A DNA stretch of 64,000 nt from Flavobacteriales bacterium UBA4422 (GTDB taxonomy: Bacteria > Bacteroidota > Bacteroidia > Flavobacteriales_G > Salibacteraceae), in the NCBI GenBank assembly GCA_002389645.1, contig DGQE01000018.1, positions 310,001 to 374,000 on the forward strand, read 5' to 3'. Made by a program: the position numbers and the translations under genes. Below, piece after piece: positions 9,449 through 15,492 of this stretch; within the stretch, counting starts at the first letter, position 1, and each line of letters opens with the position of its first letter. The notes beneath the pieces are model-generated. The model searched no databases and was not told the DNA's origin. It saw nothing but the letters and a program-made list of their open reading frames with translations.

Positions 9449-9477
9449 CAAATTTAGTCGTCAAATTTTGCTTGACG
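9449..9477 (-). promoter_or_regulatory. Promoter -7 box with dyad operator candidate for the copper ATPase gene
   Basis: On the minus strand TAAATTTG (9456-9449) matches the Bacteroidota -7 consensus TAnnTTTG, 17 bases before the ATPase ATG. Two bases upstream is an inverted repeat, CGTCAA-7 nt-TTGACG on the plus strand (9459-9477), sitting where the promoter spacer would be. A dyad there is the usual place for a MerR-type metal regulator, but no regulator gene is seen and no good -33 TTG is present. The regulatory role is inference. Confidence 0.4.
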
Positions 9478-9480
9478 TAC

Positions 9481-9509
9481 TTGTATGTTGATTTGATGAA
9501 TTATTTTCG
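9481..9509 (+). promoter_or_regulatory. Probable promoter of tRNA-His
   Basis: TTG (9481-9483), 18 bases, then TATTTTCG (9502-9509), seven of eight positions of TAnnTTTG. The tRNA begins about 30 bases later. It is divergent from the ATPase promoter and the two regions abut. Confidence 0.4.
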
Positions 9510-9539
9510 CACCCCATTTGACAAAATGGATTTTAAATG

Positions 9540-9613
9540 GTGGTTGTAGCTCAGTTGGTTAGAGCGCCTGATTGTGGTTCAGGAGGTCGTGGGTTCGAGA
9601 CCCATCTTCCACC
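9540..9613 (+). tRNA. tRNA-His (GTG)
   Basis: Cloverleaf read by hand: acceptor from 9540 with an encoded G-1 at 9539 opposite C73 (the tRNA-His identity pair), D-arm GCTC/GAGC, anticodon stem CCTGA/TCAGG with loop TTGTGGT (anticodon GTG), and T-arm GTGGG/CCCAT with TTCGAGA. CCA is not fully encoded. Odd point: acceptor positions 5-68 and 6-67 both read T-T, two adjacent mismatches. A rho-independent terminator follows directly. Confidence 0.92.
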
Positions 9614-9618
9614 CAAAG

Positions 9619-9650
9619 AAAACCTCTCAAAGTGATTTGAGAGGTTTTTT
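9619..9650 (+). terminator. Rho-independent terminator of tRNA-His
   Basis: Perfect 11-bp stem AACCTCTCAAA / TTTGAGAGGTT with a 4-base loop (GTGA), ending in a run of six T. It begins a few bases after the tRNA. Confidence 0.85.
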
Positions 9651-9699
9651 GCTTTACGGCCGTTGAAAATTCATTTTCATAAGGCCGTAAAGCAAAAAA
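9645..9699. repeat. 55-bp near-perfect palindrome after tRNA-His
   Basis: A 17-bp arm TTTTTTGCTTTACGGCC (9645-9661) is matched exactly by GGCCGTAAAGCAAAAAA (9683-9699). The 21-base centre itself holds a perfect 7-bp inverted repeat, TGAAAAT-TC-ATTTTCA (9664-9679). The left arm starts in the T-run of the tRNA terminator; the right arm opens the first tandem repeat unit. It marks the axis of an inverted duplication. Confidence 0.8.
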
Positions 9700-9877
9700 C
9701 CAACCACGCTGCAAGCGAGGAGGTTTTCTTTGAAGGCCTAACAGAAGAGTATGGGTCCAGCGCAGCTAAACCCATCATTTTCATAAGGCTGTAAACAAAA
9801 AACCAACCGCGCTGCAAGCGTAGAGGTTTTCTTTGAAGGCTTAACAGAAGAGTATGGGTCCAGCGGAACTAAACCCA
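9671..9877 (-). repeat. Two tandem ~104-bp units resembling an inverted tRNA tail plus terminator
   Basis: Unit 1 is 9671-9774, unit 2 is 9775-9877; they differ at a handful of positions. Read on the minus strand each contains a T-arm-like hairpin (TGGGTTTAGC ... GCTGGACCCA), then CTTC, then CAAAGAAAACCTC, a second hairpin (CGCTTGCAGCG) and TTTTTTG. The run CAAAGAAAACCTC also follows the tRNA-His 3' end, where it leads into a different terminator hairpin. The units therefore look like degenerate copies of a tRNA 3' end and terminator in inverted orientation. No anticodon or full cloverleaf remains. Confidence 0.75.
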
Positions 9878-9983
9878 AGTATATCTTCTTACATAAAAAT
9901 GATGGCGTGATTGAACTAGTTCTTTTTAGCTATTGGTTGATATCTAATTTCCGATATTTGACGCTTTAAGGCAAATTAGTACC

Positions 9984-10190
9984 ATGACTTTTATTCGATT
10001 ATCCATCTTTTTGTTTCTACTTGCATCTATTGCTTCATGCAAAAATTGTGTTGAATGCACTTGCGCTGACCCAGAAAAAGACGTGGATGAAATTTGCTAC
10101 CGAGAAGCGAATGATTACTATTCTTCTAGAAAAGAATGGCGAGATGATATTAAGGCTTATGAGTCAACCTACGATTGTGAGTGTAATTAA
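9984..10190 (+). CDS. Small cysteine-rich lipoprotein, unknown function
   Basis: 68 residues with a signal peptide ending in a lipobox (LASIASC, lipid Cys about residue 19). The mature part is short and cysteine-rich (KNCVECTC, EICYRE, YDCECN; six further Cys) and acidic, which suggests a disulfide-stabilised or metal-binding exported peptide. I do not recognise the family. Stop is 6 bases before the TerC gene, so the two may be cotranscribed. The signal peptide and clean lipobox argue that the ORF is real. Confidence 0.65.
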   Translation: MTFIRLSIFLFLLASIASCKNCVECTCADPEKDVDEICYREANDYYSSRKEWRDDIKAYESTYDCECN

Positions 10191-10196
10191 TTTGTA

Positions 10197-10913
10197 ATGG
10201 AAATTTTTCTCCAACCGGAAGCTTGGATAGCCTTACTTACACTGACTTTTCTTGAGATTGTCTTGGGGATTGATAACATCATATTTATTTCCATCGTCTC
10301 CAATAAACTTCCTGAGCATCAGCAACCAAAAGCGCGCACTATTGGTTTGACTCTGGCATTGGGTGTTCGCGTCCTCATGCTGATGGGTATTTCATGGTTG
10401 ATCGGATTGACAGAACCTATTTTTACTGTTTTTGATATTCCATTTAGTGGTAGAAACTTGATTTTAATGGCCGGAGGATTGTTTCTATTAGCTAAAAGCA
10501 CAATGGAGATTAGGGATAAAGTAACTGGAGAAGAACACGAGCTTAATTCGAAATCAAAAGCGGTTTCGTTTGCCAATATTATAGCTCAGATAGTGGTGTT
10601 AGACATTGTTTTTTCCTTCGATAGTATTTTAACAGCTGTTGGAATGTCCAATGATTTGCCCGTAATGATTTCAGCAGTGATTGTTTCAATCATCATCATG
10701 ATGATTTTCGCCTCACGAATTAGTGCTTTTATCAATGGTCAGCCGACCTTGCAAGTACTTGCTTTGTCCTTTTTAATCTTGATCGGGTTTATGCTCTTTA
10801 TTGAAGGGCTTCCGATTGGTGGTGTTCATGTGCCCAAAGGCTATATCTATTTTGCGGTGTTCTTTTCGCTATTAGTGGAAGTGCTGAATATGCAGGTAAG
10901 GAAGAAAAAGTAG
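10197..10913 (+). CDS. TerC family integral membrane protein
   Basis: 238 residues, about seven transmembrane helices. The two conserved acidic motifs of TerC/Alx are present: LEIVLGIDNIIFISI near residue 20 and LDIVFSFDSILTAVGM near 138. Members have been linked to tellurite resistance, metal (manganese/calcium) homeostasis and metalation of exported enzymes. An N-terminal Met follows the small lipoprotein gene closely. A tellurite role is not implied: no other ter genes are in the window. Confidence 0.9.
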   Translation: MEIFLQPEAWIALLTLTFLEIVLGIDNIIFISIVSNKLPEHQQPKARTIGLTLALGVRVLMLMGISWLIGLTEPIFTVFDIPFSGRNLILMAGGLFLLAKSTMEIRDKVTGEEHELNSKSKAVSFANIIAQIVVLDIVFSFDSILTAVGMSNDLPVMISAVIVSIIIMMIFASRISAFINGQPTLQVLALSFLILIGFMLFIEGLPIGGVHVPKGYIYFAVFFSLLVEVLNMQVRKKK

Positions 10914-10936
10914 TAACGAGTATAACTGGCAGTTGT

Positions 10937-11512
10937 CTACCTAAACTGTTTAGGTTTCAATCCTTTGCTGGCATTTTCTACAATTTCTAAAATTCTCTTT
11001 TGCCGCGTCTGCTCTCTCTTAGCAGAATACACCCAGTGCAGTATTATTTTTTTCGCTGACTTGCTCAAATTGTCAAAGTACTCAAATGCGCCTTCATGTT
11101 TGATGAGGGCTTCTTGCAAATCTTCTGGAATTTTAAGTGCTTCAACTCCATCTAAGATTGTCCAAGAACCATTTTCTTTGGCAATGTCAATACTTTGGTA
11201 ACCAGCCTCTTGCATAAGGCCTTGATCAATCAAGGCTTGCACTTTGTCTTTGTTGATCTTAGACCAATTGCTTTTTGCTTTTCGTTTGCTGAAATACTGC
11301 TTGTATTGCTCATTGTCAATGGGCCTTTTGGTACTGTCTATCCAACCAAAACAAAGCGCCTCATCTACTGACTCACTCCAGCTTAGGTTATACTTTGGTG
11401 AGCTTTTCTTGTAAAATATGAGCCAAACAGCATCTTTGTTTTGATGGTTTGATTGGAGCCATGTTCTCCAGTCTTTTTGGGATGTAGGACTATATTCTTC
11501 AGCATCTTTCAT
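10937..11512 (-). CDS. YdeI/OmpD-associated family protein
   Basis: 191 residues. The N-terminal half has the family hallmarks WLQSNHQNKDAVWLIFYKK and ESVDEALCFGWIDSTKRP, and the C-terminal part IILHWVYSAKREQTRQKRI is typical as well. Family members are soluble proteins of uncertain function; some are named for bacteriocin protection or OmpD association in enterobacteria. Convergent with terC, 23 bases apart. The gene stands alone on its strand. Confidence 0.82.
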   Translation of the reverse strand: MKDAEEYSPTSQKDWRTWLQSNHQNKDAVWLIFYKKSSPKYNLSWSESVDEALCFGWIDSTKRPIDNEQYKQYFSKRKAKSNWSKINKDKVQALIDQGLMQEAGYQSIDIAKENGSWTILDGVEALKIPEDLQEALIKHEGAFEYFDNLSKSAKKIILHWVYSAKREQTRQKRILEIVENASKGLKPKQFR

Positions 11513-11604
11513 GAACTATAGTTTGCGCAAATTAATTGGCTGCCAAATTGGCTATACGGAGTTTTCCGAGGAGCATTACGCATAAGTAGTGATGGTATAA
11601 GCTC

Positions 11605-12453
11605 TTATTTCTTTTCGAAAGCAAATAAAATATAATTCCAATCTCCTTTTTCGTAGGTCTTTTTCTGAGCTATCCCAGACTTGTAATGTATTTTAGAAAA
11701 CCTGCTTGCATTCCAAAACATATTGTACAATTTGGTTCCAATCATCCCTATTATGGCGGCTAAATACATCTTATTGACTGATTTTTTTATTTGATGTGTC
11801 ACATCCTGAGTATTGATCAATTTGAAACCATGATCTTCAGCAAGTCCTATCAACTCATCTTTTGATAATATGTCCGAAATAGCCCAAGGGTTTAACATTT
11901 CTTGCATGAGTGCATTATCTTCAATTGGATAGGTATAAGATTTGAAAGTGTCAGCAATAAGTATTTTTCCCTTTGGTTTGAGAATTCTATGCATTTCAGC
12001 AAAAAACGCCTCTTCATTATTTGCAGACCCAAGACTCTCAATTGTCCAACTGGCATCAAAAGTCTCATCCTTGAAGGGCATGTCAGTGTAGCTACATTTA
12101 ATGAATTTGCATTCTTCTGTCAATCCTTTTTTGACTGCAGTTTGAGTAGCATTATCAACCTGTTTTTGACTAAGTGTCACACCTATGGTTATACAACTTC
12201 TTTTTTCTGCTAGATAAAAACTCGAACCACCTACTCCACATCCCGCGTCCAGAACCTGCGCTTTTGGCTTGATGTCACCAAGTTGACATAGTAGCTTGTT
12301 GAGATTGATAACGGCATCGGGCAAGGAACTTGTATTTTCATCCCAAACTCCATAGGGTAAACCTAAGGATTCCTCAAGATTCCACCACATTCGATAATGC
12401 ACTTCTGTTTGCTCGTAGTAGTCCGCTATATCTTGATGCGAGTATCTTTTCAT
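11605..12453 (-). CDS. SAM-dependent methyltransferase
   Basis: 282 residues. Class I methyltransferase fold with motif I VLDAGCGVGGSSFYLA (residues 68-83), a following acidic loop, and the post-motif ILKPKGKILIAD. The N-terminus (DYYEQTEVHYRMWW, GLPYGVWDE) resembles the small-molecule branch that includes tocopherol and sarcosine methyltransferases, so the substrate is probably a small metabolite or lipid. Downstream of a second methyltransferase on the same strand, 50 bases away, so the pair may act in one pathway. The substrate is not predictable. Confidence 0.82.
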   Translation of the reverse strand: MKRYSHQDIADYYEQTEVHYRMWWNLEESLGLPYGVWDENTSSLPDAVINLNKLLCQLGDIKPKAQVLDAGCGVGGSSFYLAEKRSCITIGVTLSQKQVDNATQTAVKKGLTEECKFIKCSYTDMPFKDETFDASWTIESLGSANNEEAFFAEMHRILKPKGKILIADTFKSYTYPIEDNALMQEMLNPWAISDILSKDELIGLAEDHGFKLINTQDVTHQIKKSVNKMYLAAIIGMIGTKLYNMFWNASRFSKIHYKSGIAQKKTYEKGDWNYILFAFEKK

Positions 12454-12502
12454 TCTAAATTTTTTTCCGGTTTAGCCATTAGTAGATGCGTTCCGATGGG
12501 CA

Positions 12503-13453
12503 CTATTGCTCATCGGTGTTGATTGGTGCAGTCTTTTTAAATTCTAGTTTATAATAGCCTACGTAATTATTTTTTATAAAATAGGGTGCTGTCAAACCAG
12601 CTCCCAACTGCTTTATAAATGCTAATGAAATAATTTTAATTCTCAATAAAACTCTAAGAATAAAAGAATGTCTAAGAGCTTTTTTTGCACCTTTTTGGAA
12701 TGTGATTAAATTAGGTAAAACATTCTCAGAGTATTCCTTTGAACTTTCAAGTTCAAGGCATGAAAAGTTTTGAGGATTTACCATTTCACTTAGGTTTTTA
12801 AATTTTCCAAGAGCGAAACCCCATGTCAATATTTTGTAAGCTTGAATATCTATGTTATCTGAAAGCTGTTCTTTATTCTGTTTTACATAACCATCAAAAA
12901 TTATCAGCCTGCCATTATCATTGATTTTGTTTGCAACTCTTTCTATAAGGTCATGAAGGTTCTTTGAGTGACAAAGGGTTTCAACAGCAAAAACCAAATC
13001 ATATTTATCTTCATAGGATTGCGGATCATCAAAATCGGCTTGGCTAAACTTAACATTATTCAATCCTCTCGATTGTTGTTCAGCAAAAGATATGTTGCTC
13101 TGGGTTAGATCAATTCCATGGAAATATATTTCAGAATTCCTTTTGGCCAAATAGTTTGTGTTGAATCCCATTCCACAGCCCAACTCTAAAATGTTTACGT
13201 AGCCTTTCTCAAGAATCACTTTTTCGATGCTCTTAGCTTGATAATGAAGCTTTTCTTCGTGCGAGACAACATTTGAGAAGGAAATCGGCAAGTGCATTGC
13301 TCCTCCTGAAGAATGAAATTTTTTGTAATAAAAAGCACTTTTTGGATAATAATCAATTACAATCTCGCTTGTAATTAAATTTTCGCTTAAAAGTTCAGAT
13401 TTTACCAAGGAATGAAATTTTAAGATGTACTTGTTTAGCTCACTTTTTTCCAT
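12503..13453 (-). CDS. SAM-dependent methyltransferase, AT-rich
   Basis: 316 residues. SAM-binding motif I NILELGCGMGFNTNYLA, acidic motif II FHGIDLTQSNI, then a methyltransferase core to about residue 190 and a C-terminal extension with hydrophobic stretches (LRVLLRIKIISLAFIKQLGAG) that may associate with membrane. This region looks more AT-rich than the flanking genes, which could mean recent transfer. Pairs with the next methyltransferase on the same strand. Possible roles are lipid or quinone-like substrates; nothing in the sequence settles it. Confidence 0.78.
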   Translation of the reverse strand: MEKSELNKYILKFHSLVKSELLSENLITSEIVIDYYPKSAFYYKKFHSSGGAMHLPISFSNVVSHEEKLHYQAKSIEKVILEKGYVNILELGCGMGFNTNYLAKRNSEIYFHGIDLTQSNISFAEQQSRGLNNVKFSQADFDDPQSYEDKYDLVFAVETLCHSKNLHDLIERVANKINDNGRLIIFDGYVKQNKEQLSDNIDIQAYKILTWGFALGKFKNLSEMVNPQNFSCLELESSKEYSENVLPNLITFQKGAKKALRHSFILRVLLRIKIISLAFIKQLGAGLTAPYFIKNNYVGYYKLEFKKTAPINTDEQ

Positions 13454-13746
13454 TTTTTATGATGCTTAGCACTTGTATTAAGGTGCAATAACTTATGTTA
13501 TTTAATCAATAGAGCCGAAAAGTCGCAAAGCGTCTTTCTTTTGGGGTGGTCATCTGTTCAATAAATTGACGAATTTTCTCAAACTCAAAGTATCTTAAGA
13601 TTTTGTCAAAGCAAAAATAACTCATATCCCTGGGTCAAGCCATAGTTACAAATAGCGATTCTTTAGTGATGAAAACCATTCAAACCTTTTCTTTGAATGC
13701 AGTTTCACCAAGAAATTGCATTTTAGTGCGCTAAACCAACAGCCCT

Positions 13747-15402
13747 TTGCCTACTCATATAGAATTAGAATTTTCCAACGAGCCTTTTGAAGAGTGCACA
13801 CAGAGTGTGATCGTTTCTATTACAGATGTGCATGGTCGACAGCAAGAGCGTGTGCGCTTGGGTGTAGTGCAAGCAGAAGACGTATACAATAAGATTGAGG
13901 CAAAAGAGCCCGTAGTGCTCGATTTGCGTTATGTCAATGATTTTTCACTCAAAACCTACCGCGAAACACGATCCTTAGGCAAAGATGAAGAAATTGAATT
14001 GCCCGATTTTAGCGCCAGTTGGGCTTATTTTGATGGCGTAGAGCCTAAGGATTTTAGTCATACGTCTTTCACAGGAGCGGTCACCAGTTTTGCTCATTCT
14101 TTATTTGGAGATGGTCCTTTGTCATTTTTTACAGCCAAGTTCAATGCTTCGCTTACCGATTTTTCCTTAAGTCATTTTGGTGCCGGAGCGGCCAATTTTC
14201 AGTATGCTGCGTTCAACTCAAAAACCATTTCGTTTGATCATGCCTTATTTGAAACAGGCGACATTCAATTCGTAAACTGTGAGTTTGGAGATGCCAATGT
14301 CAGCTTTCGCGAAGTCAACTTTGGTATTGGCAAGGTTGATTTTCACTACACCCGATTTGGCAAAGGCTTAATCACATTTGACAAGTCAACTTTTGGTGGA
14401 GGAGAAGTTTCGTTCAAACGAGTAGATTTTGGCGATGGAAAGGTTGATTTTAAACGAACTCATTTTGGCGATGGAGAGATTGATTTTTCTGAAGCCGATT
14501 TCGGTTCAGGTAAAGCAGTGTTTCGCTCAGCTGAGTTTGGTGATGGCACTATCAACTTTCAAGAATGTGTTTCAACTTCGGATTTTATTTTCGATAATGT
14601 CACGTTTGGTAATGGAAGTTTGTCATTCTTCAATGCTTCAGCTCATATGTTCTCTTTCAAGCTTTGCCATTTCAACAACTACGTTGACTTACGCGTAAAT
14701 GAAGTGGAGAAGTTGGATCTGTCAGACACTATCGTCAGAGACATCATCGACTTGATGCCCACATCAAAAGCGCCTGTTCGCATGAAGCAAATGGTGTTCA
14801 GTGGAATGCGAAATTTGGGCAATGTTTATATCGACTGGGAGCGGAACGATGTTCTCAATTTAATTCTATCGCAAGAAGAAACTTCGCAACGTCAAAAATC
14901 AGATCAGTTTTTAGTGCTGAAAGAATCCTACAACGCCACAGGTAGATATGGTGATGAGGATAGAGCATACATATGGTATAAACGCTATGAACTGAAAGCC
15001 GATTTGGAATATTCGTTAAAGCACAATCCTTCCAGTGCAATTTGGGCATATCCAACGGCCTTTTTTAAGTGGTTGCTATTTGATAAGATTGGTTTGTATG
15101 CTACAGAGCCATTGCGCGTACTTTTTTCAGTATCGGTGATTTATACCCTATTCAGCCTCTTATACTTGATCCTTCCTTTTGTGGCTGACACCTATATCGA
15201 CACCGGTGGCGGAGAAGTGCTTGCGGATATGCATCCGTTTACCAAGGCATTTTACTATAGCGCCATTACATTCCTGACGATCGGGTATGGTGAGTTTTAT
15301 CCTGTCGGCATCATGCGCTTTTTTGCCAGTGTAGAAGGCTACGTTGGTGTGTTTTTGATGGGTTATTTTTCGGTAGCGTTCGTCCGAAAAGTTTTGCGCT
15401 AA
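13747..15402 (+). CDS. Potassium-channel-like protein with N-terminal 12-residue beta-solenoid repeats
   Basis: 551 residues. Residues 1-100 are a leader domain; 108-275 hold 14 copies of a strict 12-residue repeat of the form FGxGxVxFxxxx. A helical linker follows (about 370-450), then a two-helix pore module: TM1 about 455-478, pore helix and selectivity filter TIGYG at 511-515, TM2 about 525-547. TIGYG is the K+ channel signature, so it is an Ion_trans_2-type channel, probably tetrameric with cytoplasmic solenoids. The start is a TTG: an in-frame TAA lies five codons upstream and no ATG/GTG comes before it. Ligand or gating signal unknown. Confidence 0.85.
   Translation: MPTHIELEFSNEPFEECTQSVIVSITDVHGRQQERVRLGVVQAEDVYNKIEAKEPVVLDLRYVNDFSLKTYRETRSLGKDEEIELPDFSASWAYFDGVEPKDFSHTSFTGAVTSFAHSLFGDGPLSFFTAKFNASLTDFSLSHFGAGAANFQYAAFNSKTISFDHALFETGDIQFVNCEFGDANVSFREVNFGIGKVDFHYTRFGKGLITFDKSTFGGGEVSFKRVDFGDGKVDFKRTHFGDGEIDFSEADFGSGKAVFRSAEFGDGTINFQECVSTSDFIFDNVTFGNGSLSFFNASAHMFSFKLCHFNNYVDLRVNEVEKLDLSDTIVRDIIDLMPTSKAPVRMKQMVFSGMRNLGNVYIDWERNDVLNLILSQEETSQRQKSDQFLVLKESYNATGRYGDEDRAYIWYKRYELKADLEYSLKHNPSSAIWAYPTAFFKWLLFDKIGLYATEPLRVLFSVSVIYTLFSLLYLILPFVADTYIDTGGGEVLADMHPFTKAFYYSAITFLTIGYGEFYPVGIMRFFASVEGYVGVFLMGYFSVAFVRKVLR
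14068..14571 (+). repeat. Coding repeat: 14 units of 12 residues (36 bp)
   Basis: Phe recurs at residues 108, 120, 132 and every 12th residue up to 264 without a gap, and a second Phe lies 7 residues after nearly every one. A further unit at residue 287 is shifted by one residue. Best units read FGDGKVDFKRTH and FGDGEIDFSEAD. DNA identity between units is low to moderate, so this is an old protein repeat rather than a recent DNA expansion. Confidence 0.9.
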
Positions 15403-15456
15403 TCATATCAATTAGAGTTTTCTTTTTCAGATCATTTATATCCTGTTTCAACATCT

Positions 15457-15464
15457 TACCTTTG
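15457..15464 (+). promoter_or_regulatory. Probable -7 promoter box of the thrS operon
   Basis: TACCTTTG matches TAnnTTTG exactly and lies 28 bases before the thrS ATG. A clear -33 TTG is not seen at the usual distance. Confidence 0.45.
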
Positions 15465-15492
15465 CCGCCCTTTATTTTGAAAAATTAAGCCC

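Noticed and set aside
9671..9877. Two 104-bp units as the start of a CRISPR array
   Set aside because: The units are contiguous without spacers, and each contains two hairpins; they match a tRNA tail and terminator instead.
10940..10954. CCTAAAC-T-GTTTAGG palindrome as a terminator for terC
   Set aside because: It covers the last codons of the convergent YdeI-like gene, has a one-base loop and no T-run after it.
7305..13746. Genomic island at tRNA-His
   Set aside because: No integrase gene, no clear direct repeat of the tRNA 3' end in the same orientation, and the genes downstream are ordinary apart from the methyltransferase pair.
14068..14571. 36-bp periodic DNA in the channel gene as a CRISPR or satellite array
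   Set aside because: The period is in an open reading frame, units differ at most third positions, and the regularity is at the protein level (Phe every 12 residues).
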